Assembly (NCBI RefSeq): GCF_026672545.1
Contig: NZ_JAPPRJ010000004.1
Span: 1 to 53,551 of the forward strand
Direction: 5' to 3'
DNA length: 53,551 bases
From: Rhizobium sp. SL86
GTDB lineage: Bacteria > Pseudomonadota > Alphaproteobacteria > Rhizobiales > Rhizobiaceae
The position numbers and the translations under genes are program-made. Shown piece by piece: positions 40,590 to 50,239 of the stretch (position 1 is its first letter; each line of letters starts with the position of its first letter). Under the pieces are notes generated by a model that made no database searches, had not been told where the DNA came from, and was given only the letters and a program-made list of their open reading frames with translations.

Positions 40590-41828
40590 ATGCAGACGGG
40601 AAATGTGACGACGCCCTTTGGGCGGCGGCCGGTTGTGCTTGCTCTTGTAAAGAGGCAGCTCCAGACGTCCGAGACGAAACCAAACCGCCCGGTCGACAAG
40701 TGGAAGGTGTTTCGCGACGCCTGTGAGGCGCGCGAACGCCTTGGTCTCCAGGACAGGGCGTTGACTGTGCTCGACGCGCTTTTGACGTTTTATCCAGAGA
40801 GCGAACTCAACTGCGATAGTGGATTGGTGGTCTTCCCCTCCAATGCCCAGCTCTCAGTGAGGGCACATGGCATTGCCGGTACGACGTTAAGGCGGCATCT
40901 CGCTGCTCTGGTCGAAGCCGGTCTCATTCAGCGCAGGGATAGCCCGAACGGCAAGCGCTACGCCCATCGTGACAAGGGTGGCGATATCGAGCAGGCCTTT
41001 GGATTTGATCTTTCTCCACTTTTGGCCCGCGCTGCCGAACTTGCAAACCTGGCACAAGACGTTGCAGCTGAACGCCTGCAGTTCAGGCGCGTCAAGGAGG
41101 CGCTGACAATCTGCCGGCGCGACGTCCGCAAGCTAATTTCTGCTGCGATGGAGGAGGGTGCTGACGGTAACTGGCAGGCGATTGAAGACATGTATGTTGG
41201 TATCGTCAGCCGTCTACCGAGGAACCCAGACCGTCAGCAGATGGAAGCGATCCTCGACGAAATGCAGCTTTTGAGGACGGAAATCCTCAACCTTCTGGAA
41301 AATCAGTTAGATTCTCAAAATATGGACGGCAATGCTGTTCAAAATGGCTGCCACATACAGAATTCAAAATCCGAATCCATCAATGAACTTGAACCTAGCT
41401 CTGAAAAAGAGCAGGGCGGAGCCGTCGAGCCGGAAGTAGCTCCCAAAGTGGTTGCTCAGCCGTTGGCAAAGCCTGAACAGGTGAAGGCGTTCCCACTGTC
41501 GATGGTCCTGAAAGCCTGCCCGCAGATTTCGGACTACGGGCCCGGGGGCACAATCTCCCATTGGCGTGAGCTGATGGGAGCCGCGGTGGTGGTACGATCA
41601 ATGCTTGGCGTCAGCCCGTCGGCTTACCAAGAAGCTTGCGAGGTGATGGGGCCGGAGAACGCGGCAGTCGCTGTGGCAGCGATTCTGGAGAGGGCAGGGC
41701 GTATCAACTCGGCAGGTGGATATCTCCGCGATCTCACGCGCCGAGCGCGGGCAGGGGAGTTCGGGCTTGGACCGATGCTGATGTCACTGATGCGTGCCAA
41801 TGTGGACGGCGATCGGAAAGCGGGGTGA
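40590..41828 (+). CDS. repC: RepC replication initiator of the repABC cassette
   Basis: 412 residues starting MQTGNVTTPFGRRPVVLALV, the typical RepC opening. Then come DRALTVLDALLTFYPESELN, LVVFPSNAQLSVRAHGIAGTTLRRHLAALVEAGLI (winged helix), GKRYAHRDKGGDIEQAFGFDLSPLLARAAEL, a variable linker around residues 235-290, and the C-terminal YGPGGTISHWRELMGAAVVVRSMLGVS. It initiates replication, usually from an AT-rich origin inside its own coding sequence. It is under control of the antisense RNA just upstream. Complete. Confidence 0.95.
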   Translation: MQTGNVTTPFGRRPVVLALVKRQLQTSETKPNRPVDKWKVFRDACEARERLGLQDRALTVLDALLTFYPESELNCDSGLVVFPSNAQLSVRAHGIAGTTLRRHLAALVEAGLIQRRDSPNGKRYAHRDKGGDIEQAFGFDLSPLLARAAELANLAQDVAAERLQFRRVKEALTICRRDVRKLISAAMEEGADGNWQAIEDMYVGIVSRLPRNPDRQQMEAILDEMQLLRTEILNLLENQLDSQNMDGNAVQNGCHIQNSKSESINELEPSSEKEQGGAVEPEVAPKVVAQPLAKPEQVKAFPLSMVLKACPQISDYGPGGTISHWRELMGAAVVVRSMLGVSPSAYQEACEVMGPENAAVAVAAILERAGRINSAGGYLRDLTRRARAGEFGLGPMLMSLMRANVDGDRKAG

Positions 41829-42251
41829 GGGGTTGTAACGGCGCACCGGGTAGGGAGCATAGTTGTACCGCATTTCATGCAGCATTCGTTCCACGGTTTC
41901 TTGATTTACTAGGAGTCCGAGCGCACCAAGAACGTCTCAATAGCTTCTAGATCTGCCCCGGATTCTGTCCCAAAAATCGAAAACCGACCCAAATGATACA
42001 CTGATTTGCGTCTCACGGAGACTGTCTCAGCAGGTATACCTTCTTGGGAAAGGAGGGGCGCCTTGGAAGCGCTATTGCTACACGAGGTGTCTCGCCAATG
42101 AATAAAAACTATCACGCCTTGAGCGTTGAAACCTGAGGGTGGATTCGAAGAAATCGACCTAATCCAGTGAGGTGGTAGGCAGACCGCAACTTGTTTGTTG
42201 CTCCCATAAGCCTATCGAAGGCGAAGGACCGAAGTCCCCCGCCACCTCTCG
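41829..42251. other. Intergenic region between repC and the metabolic cluster
   Basis: About 420 bases with no convincing gene on either strand. It separates convergent units (repC plus, DUF3100 minus) and should contain their terminators, but no strong hairpin with a T tract was seen by eye. Confidence 0.4.
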
Positions 42252-43601
42252 TTAGTGGAAGAACTCGGCGATAATGGTGCCGAAGATGAAGGTTCCGGCG
42301 TTGGCGACCAGCGAGACGACAATAATGCGCCAGCCAAGTTGTTTCAGGATCGGTAGATCTTTTGCTAACGAAAGACCGGCAAAAGCAAGAACCGGTGTTA
42401 CGAGTGGCAGCAGTGCCATCTTGGTCGCAAGCGGGCTGACATAGGCGGCGAGCGGCGAGAACGGCGCAGTCGCGAACACAGCAAGCAGGGAAACCCAGCA
42501 GACTAGTGGGATCTTCAGGAATGCAAGCGCGCGATGAACCAGATATCCTCCCACTGCGATCACGCCCATGATAAGCATGGCAGGCAGCGCGTCGGTTGGA
42601 GACGTTCCCGTTGCAATCCAGTTGCCGAGCAGGGCAACGCCACCGGAAACGATCAGCGTCACGGCCATGAGCCAGACCGGCGTATCTTCGGCCTTGGCCA
42701 CGGAAGAGAGCGCCTCGTTCATTTCCGTCGATGTGCTTTGTGTGTTGCCATAGACGGAACGCTTGGGCGATAGCACCGGCTCAAGCTTGTAATACAGCCA
42801 GTTGGCGAGAGGTAGCGACAGGAATAGGGTGAAATAGGTGCCGACTGTCGTGGTCAGCAGGTTCGCCGCCGCCGCGAATGCTGCAATCTCCTTGGCATCA
42901 GCCGGATGCTGCGCCGTAATGGCTGCGACGGCGGCAGACATCATGCTGCCGGAACCGACGCCGGCCCCCATGGCCAGAGACCAGGGATGGAAGATGCCAA
43001 GGCCTGCCATGGTTCCCGCCAGGAAGGCGATGAAGAGCGCGCCGAGCACCGTACCGATCACATATTCGGCCAGCACGCCGCGGCCCTCCGGCGAATTCAT
43101 CCCGTAACGTTCGGAAATGATGGCAACGGAAAATTCGCGCCCGATGGAAAATGTCGCACCGACAGCTTCGCGCTTGATCCCGAGTATCAAGGCCAGCGGC
43201 AGGGCAAAGACCATCGTGCCCAGGAAATGGCCGAGCTCCTGAAACACCAGCGCCCAGCCCGCCGCCGCGATCTTCGGCAGAGATTCACCAATGATGAAGC
43301 CAAGCTTCACCACAAAGAAGCCGATCGCCACCTGGATCAGGGCCGAGGCCAGGAATTGCGTCTGCACGGAGGATTGCCGTTGTCCTGGCATGTTGCGATG
43401 GATGACACTGATAGCCGCGCCAATCAGCAGCGCCCAGACGATCGGAAAAAGGACCACTTTGGTGATCCCCATTGGCACCGTAATGTTGCCGATAGCCTCT
43501 GCAATAAGAACTGCAAAGATCATTGCAACGCTGAGAAGGATGAATTGAAAGACCGGACCGCGCGAAACTGCCGCCTCGGATGCTGGCTTGTAACTCGACA
43601 T
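42252..43601 (-). CDS. DUF3100 family membrane protein, probable transporter
   Basis: 449 residues with about 11-12 hydrophobic segments. Landmarks are ERYGMNSPEGRGVLAEYVIG, MGAGVGSGSMMSAAVAAITA and a repeated second half (VTLIVSGGVALLGNWIATGT). These glycine-rich repeats recall 2-hydroxycarboxylate and citrate-type carriers, and DUF3100 proteins are thought to be transporters. It ends the minus-strand metabolic operon. M20 amidohydrolase genes are frequent neighbours of DUF3100 genes, as here. The start MSSYKP at 43601 is preferred over MHMSSY at 43607. The substrate is unknown. Confidence 0.82.
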   Translation of the reverse strand: MSSYKPASEAAVSRGPVFQFILLSVAMIFAVLIAEAIGNITVPMGITKVVLFPIVWALLIGAAISVIHRNMPGQRQSSVQTQFLASALIQVAIGFFVVKLGFIIGESLPKIAAAGWALVFQELGHFLGTMVFALPLALILGIKREAVGATFSIGREFSVAIISERYGMNSPEGRGVLAEYVIGTVLGALFIAFLAGTMAGLGIFHPWSLAMGAGVGSGSMMSAAVAAITAQHPADAKEIAAFAAAANLLTTTVGTYFTLFLSLPLANWLYYKLEPVLSPKRSVYGNTQSTSTEMNEALSSVAKAEDTPVWLMAVTLIVSGGVALLGNWIATGTSPTDALPAMLIMGVIAVGGYLVHRALAFLKIPLVCWVSLLAVFATAPFSPLAAYVSPLATKMALLPLVTPVLAFAGLSLAKDLPILKQLGWRIIVVSLVANAGTFIFGTIIAEFFH

Positions 43602-43713
43602 GTGCATTCCCCTTTTTGTGTGTCAGGGCCGTTGCACGCGGCCAAGACTGCTGGAACCTGCACAGTGAACGTTACAGTCTCGTTCATGGGTAGAAGGCCA
43701 GACCGGTACAATG

Positions 43714-43732
43714 TGTTGCTTCCACTGCAACA
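43714..43732. promoter_or_regulatory. Inverted repeat upstream of the DUF3100 gene
   Basis: TGTTGC-ttccact-GCAACA is a perfect 6-bp inverted repeat with a 7-base spacer in the 254-base gap between the aldehyde dehydrogenase and DUF3100 genes. The T-N11-A-like shape would suit a LysR regulator, two of which are encoded nearby. Confidence 0.4.
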
Positions 43733-43855
43733 GAGCCTGGAAAGGGGAAACCGGATCTGAACCTGCCATTAGCGGTAAAGACGATGCCGCCGCCCACGAT
43801 CCGCAGGCGGCGGCAATCGAATGGTGGGGCGGTCCAGCGTGATGCCGGTCAGCGA

Positions 43856-45397
43856 TCAGCCGGCAACATAGCCGAAGGTCACTGCGGGCTGGGCGGCGGT
43901 TTCCACCCACACGCTTTTGGCCTGGGTATAGGCCATCAAGGCATCGCGGCCGCTGGAGCGGCCATAACCGCTACGGCCGAAGCCGCCGAAAGGTGACATG
44001 ACGCTGATCGTCTTGTAGCCGTTGATCCAGAAGGTTCCGGCGCGAACCTGCGCGGCAACCCGATGGGCGCGACCGACATCCTGCGTCCAGACAGCACCGG
44101 CCAGACCGTAAGGATTGTCATTCGCCAGCGCAATTGCCTCTTCCTCCGTATCGAAGGGCGTCACGCCGACCACTGGGCCAAACACTTCTTCACGGGAAAT
44201 GCTCATATCGGGCCGTACCTCGTCCAGAATGGTCGGTGCGAAGTAGTAGCCTCCGGTATAATCGAGGCTTTCGGGTCGCGCTCCACCCGCTGCCAGTCGC
44301 GCACCTTCGCTCATACCTTGGCGCACCATGTCGCCGATCTTCGTCCACTGACGCAGGTTGTTGATTGGCCCCATATGGGTGGTATCCAGCGAAGGGTCAC
44401 CCACGGGGATGCGGGCTGCCGCCTGTGCGTATTGTTCCACGAACTGGCGATGAATGGAGCGATGCACCAGAAGCCGTGAACCGGCCACGCAGCTCTGGCC
44501 GGCGCCGCCGAAAATCGCCGCCTGAGCGCCGGCGATGGCACGCGGAATATCGGCATCGCCAAAGACGATGTTGGCGGACTTGCCACCCAGTTCCAGAATG
44601 CAGGGCACGACATTGCGGGCTGCTGTCGCGGCAATGCTCGATCCAGCGGCAGCCGATCCGACGAAGACGACGAGACCAGTTTTTCGATGGGCAACGGCGG
44701 CCTGACCCGCAGTTGGACCCGCACCCGCCAGAACGTTGACGAGACCTTTTGGCGCGCCGCCCCGTTCGCAGAGAAGGCCCAGGATGAGCGTGCTGAGCGG
44801 CGTCAGCTCGGAGGGTTTGATCACCACGCCATTGCCCGCGCAGATGGCAGGCGCGATTTGCCAGCCGCCGGTAAAGAGCGGCGCATTCCAGGGTGTGATC
44901 TGGACGACGACACCAACGGGTTCATGCCTCGTGTAATTCAGGTGGCTCGTCGGCACGGGGATTACCTCACCATGCAGCTTGTCGCACCAACCCGCATAGT
45001 ATTCGAACATCTCGGCGACCTTGATTACCTCGCCGCGAATGTCGCGGATCGGGCGCCCTGCGGAGCGGCTCTCCACCTCGGCAATGACCGCTGCATGTTC
45101 GCGGATTTTCCGGCCGATCTCGTTCATCACCCGCCCGCGGGCGGAAGCGGTCAACTTCATCCATTCTTTTTGTGCCAGCTCGGCGGCAGCCATGGCGGCA
45201 TCCACCACGCTTGCGTCGGCATCGTCAAAGGTTGCGAACACCTTGCCGTTGGAAGGATCCGTCAGGGAAAGGCTTTCGCCGTGACCCGACATGACTGCAC
45301 CGTCAATCAGGCTGCCGATCGTCTCGGTACCCAGAATGTCCTTCATCAGCTTCGCGATGCGTACACCCGGCTCCATGTTCATGTCTAAGCTATCCAT
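43856..45397 (-). CDS. Aldehyde dehydrogenase (NAD(P)-dependent)
   Basis: 513 residues, normal ALDH length. Motifs: VVVQITPWNAPLFTGGWQIA with the catalytic Asn, the cofactor-binding VVIKPSELTPLSTL, the catalytic Glu in CILELGGKSANIVF, the nucleophile Cys in GGAGQSCVAGSRLLV, and EVFGPVVGVTPFDTEEEA and PFGGFGRSGYGRSSG near the end. It oxidises an aldehyde to an acid. It follows the HIBADH-like gene by 15 bases, so both are in one operon, which suggests an alcohol or hydroxy acid to aldehyde to acid route. All catalytic residues are present. Confidence 0.95.
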   Translation of the reverse strand: MDSLDMNMEPGVRIAKLMKDILGTETIGSLIDGAVMSGHGESLSLTDPSNGKVFATFDDADASVVDAAMAAAELAQKEWMKLTASARGRVMNEIGRKIREHAAVIAEVESRSAGRPIRDIRGEVIKVAEMFEYYAGWCDKLHGEVIPVPTSHLNYTRHEPVGVVVQITPWNAPLFTGGWQIAPAICAGNGVVIKPSELTPLSTLILGLLCERGGAPKGLVNVLAGAGPTAGQAAVAHRKTGLVVFVGSAAAGSSIAATAARNVVPCILELGGKSANIVFGDADIPRAIAGAQAAIFGGAGQSCVAGSRLLVHRSIHRQFVEQYAQAAARIPVGDPSLDTTHMGPINNLRQWTKIGDMVRQGMSEGARLAAGGARPESLDYTGGYYFAPTILDEVRPDMSISREEVFGPVVGVTPFDTEEEAIALANDNPYGLAGAVWTQDVGRAHRVAAQVRAGTFWINGYKTISVMSPFGGFGRSGYGRSSGRDALMAYTQAKSVWVETAAQPAVTFGYVAG

Positions 45398-45412
45398 AGT
45401 CCTGTTCCGCCA

Positions 45413-46294
45413 TTAGTTTTTCGCTTTGAACGCGCCCATGCGCGTGAAGTCGTCGCTATCCGCCAGTTCCGTCGAGCCGGTCCACAGGTTTGCCACCTGT
45501 TCGGCCAGCGGCAGCTGCGCACCGGTGCTGTCGGCAAGCTTTTTTGCCAGCCGCACATCCTTGCGCATCAGGCCCATAGAAAAACCGCTGTCGAAGCGAT
45601 CGGACATGACCCAGGTGGGGAAATGCACTTCGCTGATCATCGATTTGCCCGAGGCAGCATTCACCACGCGCAGTGCTGCTTCCGGGTCGATGCCAGCCGC
45701 CACTGCCAACTTAAGGCCTTCACCCGTCGTGATCATGTGTGCGGCGGCTAACAGGTTGTTGACAAGCTTTGCCACATTGCCCGCGCCGCTTGGGCCAACA
45801 TGCAGGGCCTTTGCCGCCATGGCCTCGATGACCGGGCGAGCAAGAGCCAGATCCTCCTCGGAGCCACCGATCATCATGGTCAGCTTGCCTGAAGCGGCCC
45901 CTGCCGGGCCACCGCTGACGGGGGCGTCCAGAAAACCATGGCCCAACGCCTCCAGCCGCTTTGCCAGATCGCGGCTGACATCCGGTTCCGAGGTCGAGGT
46001 ATCGATGATGATCACGCGTTGGCCGGTCTTTGCCTTGAGGAGATCAAAATGACCTTCGACAACGCTGCGTACATCCTGCGCCGTCGGCAGCGAGAAAACC
46101 AGAAACGCGCTGGCTGCAACCAGGTCCGCAATGGTGGACTGCGGCAAAACACCTTCATCCTCGGCAAGTTTGCGACGATCGGCAGAAAGGTCGAAGCCGA
46201 GCGTCCTGAACCCCTTGGTGGCGAGCGTCTGGGCCATGCCCAGCCCCATGCTGCCGAGCCCGATCACGCCGACGGTCGTCTTTACTTCAGGCAT
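45413..46294 (-). CDS. 3-hydroxyisobutyrate dehydrogenase-like NAD(P)-dependent dehydrogenase
   Basis: 293 residues from MPEVKTTVGVIGLGSMGLGM, with the Rossmann GxGxxG motif. The substrate-binding signature is DAPVSGGPAGAASGKLTMMIGG, and the catalytic lysine is in GAGNVAKLVNNLLAA. Members oxidise or reduce beta-hydroxy acids, and the exact substrate is not readable. The start MPEVK at 46294 is chosen; the longer frame to 46456 reads non-coding residues. It is directly followed by the aldehyde dehydrogenase gene. Confidence 0.92.
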   Translation of the reverse strand: MPEVKTTVGVIGLGSMGLGMAQTLATKGFRTLGFDLSADRRKLAEDEGVLPQSTIADLVAASAFLVFSLPTAQDVRSVVEGHFDLLKAKTGQRVIIIDTSTSEPDVSRDLAKRLEALGHGFLDAPVSGGPAGAASGKLTMMIGGSEEDLALARPVIEAMAAKALHVGPSGAGNVAKLVNNLLAAAHMITTGEGLKLAVAAGIDPEAALRVVNAASGKSMISEVHFPTWVMSDRFDSGFSMGLMRKDVRLAKKLADSTGAQLPLAEQVANLWTGSTELADSDDFTRMGAFKAKN

Positions 46295-46421
46295 GTTCCC
46301 CTTATCCTTCTGTTCTATGCAAAGTTCATCGCGCACTTTGATAGGGTCAGGCTGACATCTGCCGACCGTTTGCGGTAGCGGCAGGACCGACAACAATGCG
46401 TTGCAGCCTTGGCAACACCCG

Positions 46422-47333
46422 TCATGTGCCCTGAAACGCCGACATGGCGGTCGCAAGATGGCTTGCCAGGCGCTCTACAGAATTGGGGAGACGGCGCCTC
46501 GCCTTGACCATCAGATGGGCGGAGGCCTCGTTCAGCAGCGGATCGGAGAGTTCAACCGCCTCCACGGTGCCGCGCGCCAGTTCCGTCGCCACAGCAAAGC
46601 GCGGCAGATAGGTGACCCCGAGACCCGCCACCACGAAGCGTCTGAGCACATCGAGCGATGACGTATCGACCACGGGCGCAAGAGCCAGTCCATGATTGGC
46701 CGCTACCCGCCCCACAAGATCAGTCACGCCGTGCCCCTTGCCCAAAAGGGCGCAAGGCAGGGGCATGCATTCCACAATCGATATCGTCCCCCGGCCCGCG
46801 AGGGGGCTTGATGGGTGAAGGATGGCGCAGAGCGGCTGCCGGGAAATCGCCAGCGAGCGGATTTTCGGCTCGATCAGCGGGTTGTAGGCGATACCAATAT
46901 CGGCATCCCCTTCGATCACGGCCTGCATGACCCCCTCGGTACCGCCGAGATGGACCGCATAGCGGATCGATGGATAGACATCCACGAAGGCTTTCAGCCC
47001 GTGTTCGATCAGATCCGCCAGGAATCCCTCACCGCAGCAAATACGAACGCGGCCCTGCTGGACGCCTTTCAATTGCGCCAGTTGCTCCTCAAGCAGGCTC
47101 CCGTCTTCGAGAACGCGCTTGCCATGCTCCAGCACAAGGGCTCCGGCATCCGTCAGCGCAACGCCGCGGCTGTTGCGGTCGAACAGAGGTAGGCCAAGAT
47201 TTCGCTCGATATCTGCCACCTGCCGGCTGACGATGGATGGCGCGATGGAGAGATGCTCGGCTGCGCTGCGGATGGAACCGTAACGAACCACCGCCATGAA
47301 TATTCGAAGGGCCTTGGCGTCCAGTATCTCCAT
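46422..47333 (-). CDS. LysR-family regulator (first copy)
   Basis: 303 residues. The N-terminal helix-turn-helix reads LRIFMAVVRYGSIRSAAEHL, then SIAPSIVSRQVADIERNLGLPLFDR. A standard effector-binding domain follows (IRYAVHLGGTEGVMQAVIEG). It lies inside the minus-strand metabolic cluster, between the VOC gene and the dehydrogenases, and probably controls them in response to the pathway substrate. No damage visible. Confidence 0.93.
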   Translation of the reverse strand: MEILDAKALRIFMAVVRYGSIRSAAEHLSIAPSIVSRQVADIERNLGLPLFDRNSRGVALTDAGALVLEHGKRVLEDGSLLEEQLAQLKGVQQGRVRICCGEGFLADLIEHGLKAFVDVYPSIRYAVHLGGTEGVMQAVIEGDADIGIAYNPLIEPKIRSLAISRQPLCAILHPSSPLAGRGTISIVECMPLPCALLGKGHGVTDLVGRVAANHGLALAPVVDTSSLDVLRRFVVAGLGVTYLPRFAVATELARGTVEAVELSDPLLNEASAHLMVKARRRLPNSVERLASHLATAMSAFQGT

Positions 47334-47398
47334 GTTTCACTCGTCATTGGCATCCGCTTGCGGGAGCAAGGTTTCCGCGCGGTGCAACAGCAGCATGA

Positions 47399-48298
47399 TC
47401 AAACCGGCACGCCGGTTTCCGAAAAGGCAATGAAGACATTGCCATAAGGGACTGCTTCCAGAAGCCTGATATCGTCCGGCCCAAAACTGGCTGCAACCTC
47501 GTTCCCGGTGAGGATCGCAGCCACATCGGTGAGATTTCTGACCCGGATATGAACCGCTACGCAAGAGGGGCCAGCATTCTCGCGTAAACCAAGCGGCACA
47601 GAACCATAGCGGCGCTCGACACCATGTTGATCCGTTACCACATAGGCACCGCGTCCGGTTCGTGTCCCAAAGCCGTCTTCCAGTGCAAACAGGCTTTGCT
47701 CGCCATAAAGCCCTGCCAGTCGTTCACGCACCGCAGGCTGATGCGCCTTCTCCGCCATGATCGTCAGCTGCGAATAGGACATGGCGCCATTCCGGTGCGT
47801 GCTCCACTGCGGCACATAGATTAAATCTGGCCGATGCTGCTGGCAGATGAAGTTAGAAAGACGCGGCATCTCCGGTGAGGCCAGGATTTTCAGCGTCGTT
47901 GACGTGCGATCCGGCGTGCCATCCGGACGCTTTACATCCCGCCCGAAGGCGATCGTTCCCTGACAGGCGATGCCACGCTCAATCACCTGTGCCGCATCCG
48001 CTTCCGCCGCGTCGCTATTGAGTGCCGTCAGCGCAATGCCTTCACGCTCGTGAAGGTGGTCATGGACGAAGCGGCCAAAACGAAAATCGCCCGCAGCATA
48101 GCTGTCCAGCAGGGCTTCATCAAAGATGCTGACAAGCTCGATCAGCGAGCGGTCCATGATTGCGATGCAGGTGCTGGTGCCCCAGGGGTGGCGGCTCTGC
48201 GGCGCGAAGGTGAAGCCCAGCGCACGGAACCGTTCGACAGCCGCATCGAGGTCCCGCACCGCAATTAGCGGATGGTCGATGCCAAGAAAGCCGGTCAT
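47399..48298 (-). CDS. VOC-superfamily protein (glyoxalase-like)
   Basis: 299 residues starting MTGFLGIDHPLIAVRDLDAA, the first beta-alpha-beta-beta-beta module of the VOC fold, with the metal-ligand type His in GIDHPLIAV. A later RPDLIYVPQWSTHRNGAM carries another. These folds hold metal-dependent dioxygenases, isomerases and lyases, as well as binding proteins. The start is at 48298 because AAGGAGATT lies just upstream; an in-frame TTG at 48304 also exists. It is flanked by the acetyltransferase and LysR genes in the same operon-like run. Substrate unknown. Confidence 0.85.
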   Translation of the reverse strand: MTGFLGIDHPLIAVRDLDAAVERFRALGFTFAPQSRHPWGTSTCIAIMDRSLIELVSIFDEALLDSYAAGDFRFGRFVHDHLHEREGIALTALNSDAAEADAAQVIERGIACQGTIAFGRDVKRPDGTPDRTSTTLKILASPEMPRLSNFICQQHRPDLIYVPQWSTHRNGAMSYSQLTIMAEKAHQPAVRERLAGLYGEQSLFALEDGFGTRTGRGAYVVTDQHGVERRYGSVPLGLRENAGPSCVAVHIRVRNLTDVAAILTGNEVAASFGPDDIRLLEAVPYGNVFIAFSETGVPV

Positions 48299-48316
48299 GC
48301 GCAAATCTCCTTGCAG

Positions 48317-49087
48317 TCAGATGCCTTTGAAGGATGTTTCGGTGCGGGGTTTCCCTTTTGCCGGAACACCCGCCACAGTGGTTCCCGGCTCCACATCCTT
48401 CAGCACCACGGAACCGGCGGCGATCACGGCCCCGGCACCGACGTCGATGCCGCCAAGAAGGACAGCGTCGGCGCCGACAGTGACGCCGGAACCGAGGCGC
48501 GGATGGCGCCGTTCGCCGCTATCCTTCAGCGTACTGCCAAGCGTGACGCCGTGCCAGATGCTGACGTCATCACCAATGATGGCCGTTTCTCCGACGACGA
48601 AGCCCAGCCCGTGATCAAGCCAGATTCCCTTGCCGAACCGGGCTGCGGGATGAACATCCGTAGAGAATGCCCGCCCAAACACCGCCTTCAGCGCCAGCGC
48701 CAGGTCGCGTTCGTCTGTCGTCCAGTAAAAATGCGCGACACGATGGGCCAGAACGGCATGAACGCCGCGCGAATACAGAAGCGTTGCCGAAAGCCCGCCG
48801 GGCTCGAAGTTCTTGCGCGCTGTTGTCTCGATATCCACTAGTGCCGCACCGAAGCTTTCGGCATCGGCTTTGAAAGCTTCCATGGCGTGGTACCGAAGGC
48901 GCGCGGCATCAGATTGGCCCGTTGCGGCGCTTGCCAGGACATCGGCCAGCAGATCAGCGGCATCGCCGGGTTCGATGGGGGAAAGACCAAGCAGGGTGGG
49001 AATATCAGGCTTGCGCCGGTACAGATCCGCCACTTCGGCCAGAAGGCGTTCGGCAATCGTCTGATACGGTCTTTCCTGCTGCTCCAT
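48317..49087 (-). CDS. Serine O-acetyltransferase-like protein (CysE family)
   Basis: 256 residues. The N-terminal helical part is followed by the left-handed beta-helix of hexapeptide repeats: DVHPAARFGKGIWLDHGLGFVVGETAIIG and DVSIWHGVTLGSTLKDSGERRHPRLGSGVTVGADAVLLGG. This is the CysE-type catalytic core, with the His in LDHGLG and in WHGVTLG. CysE makes O-acetylserine from serine and acetyl-CoA for cysteine synthesis. In this cluster it may instead acetylate a related substrate. The start MEQQERP at 49087 has GGAAGG nearby; MTEVRNG at 49117 is possible. Confidence 0.9.
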   Translation of the reverse strand: MEQQERPYQTIAERLLAEVADLYRRKPDIPTLLGLSPIEPGDAADLLADVLASAATGQSDAARLRYHAMEAFKADAESFGAALVDIETTARKNFEPGGLSATLLYSRGVHAVLAHRVAHFYWTTDERDLALALKAVFGRAFSTDVHPAARFGKGIWLDHGLGFVVGETAIIGDDVSIWHGVTLGSTLKDSGERRHPRLGSGVTVGADAVLLGGIDVGAGAVIAAGSVVLKDVEPGTTVAGVPAKGKPRTETSFKGI

Positions 49088-49202
49088 GCTACCTCTTCCG
49101 TTCCGAACCTCGGTCATGACGCAGTGTTCCCTGTACAAATCGTCAGGTCCAGTTAATAATTGTAAGGTAATCAATTAGCAAAAATGGACAAAGGTGTCTC
49201 CG

Positions 49203-50129
49203 GTGGACCTCCAGAGACTGAGAACCCTGCGCGAGCTTCACCACCGGCAGACCATGGCTGCCGTTGCTGACGCGCTCCTGATTTCGGCCTCTGCTGTGTC
49301 GCAGCAGGTGGCGCTGCTGGAGGCCGAACTGGATGTAAAACTGATCGAACGCCGGGGCAGGGGCGTGACATTCACTCCCGCAGGTTTGCGGCTGATCGAT
49401 CACGCGGACCGGATTTTCGGGCTGGTCGAGGCTGCGAGAACCGATCTTGCCGCGTTGAAACAGGTTATCTGCGGCGAGATTCGCATTGCTGCCTTTCCCT
49501 CAATTGCGGCAACGGTTGTGCCTGCCGCCATGCGGCTTGCGCGCGAGCGCCATCCGCAACTCGATGTGACACTGTCGGCCATGGAGCCATCCGAAGGGCT
49601 TGCGGCGCTCAGATCCTGGCAAACGGACATTGCCCTGATCGATGATCTGACCTTGACGCCGGATCCGGCGGATGAGCGGGTGGACAGGATCTTCCTGCAG
49701 GAAGATGAGCTTTTTGCCATCCTTCCCGCGTCTCACAGGCTTTCCGTGGCCGAGACTGTGAGCCTGGCTGATCTGCGTGGAGAGAAATGGTCGCTGGATG
49801 TGGCCTCGAATGTGTATAGCGACGTCATTCGCGAGCGTTGCCGACAAGCGGGCTTCGAGCCACAGGTCAACGGATATTGTAATGATTTCGAGGTGGTGCT
49901 GGCCCTGATCAAGGCAGGCTGCGGCATATCGGTAATGCCGGCCTTGCGTCTGCGTCATGTGGGGCGGGAGGTTTGCATCAAGCAGTTGAACCCTCCGATA
50001 TACCGTCGGATCATGATAGCCATCAGGGCCAAGGAAGCACGCAATCCCGCGCTGTGCGCCTTTATCGACGTTTTGCAGGAAGCGGCACGGGATTTCATGC
50101 CATCGCAAGGGACGGTAGGCGTTGCGTGA
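49203..50129 (+). CDS. LysR-family regulator (second copy), divergent
   Basis: 308 residues. The helix-turn-helix is VDLQRLRTLRELHHRQTMAA, then VADALLISASAVSQQVALLEAELDVKLIER. The usual effector domain follows (EIRIAAFPSIAATVVPAAMR). It is divergent from the serine acetyltransferase-like gene across about 115 bases and upstream of the M20 gene, so it may control both. Start chosen at GTG 49203; GTG 49194 is in frame. Confidence 0.9.
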   Translation: MDLQRLRTLRELHHRQTMAAVADALLISASAVSQQVALLEAELDVKLIERRGRGVTFTPAGLRLIDHADRIFGLVEAARTDLAALKQVICGEIRIAAFPSIAATVVPAAMRLARERHPQLDVTLSAMEPSEGLAALRSWQTDIALIDDLTLTPDPADERVDRIFLQEDELFAILPASHRLSVAETVSLADLRGEKWSLDVASNVYSDVIRERCRQAGFEPQVNGYCNDFEVVLALIKAGCGISVMPALRLRHVGREVCIKQLNPPIYRRIMIAIRAKEARNPALCAFIDVLQEAARDFMPSQGTVGVA

Positions 50130-50239
50130 GACAGAACAATGCGTTGCGCTCCTTCGCTCTTCAAAGCTGCTCCACAAATTGCGAAGATGACAATAGAAGC
50201 CTATCCCGCCCGGTGCATCCAATGCCAAAGGATTTCGAC

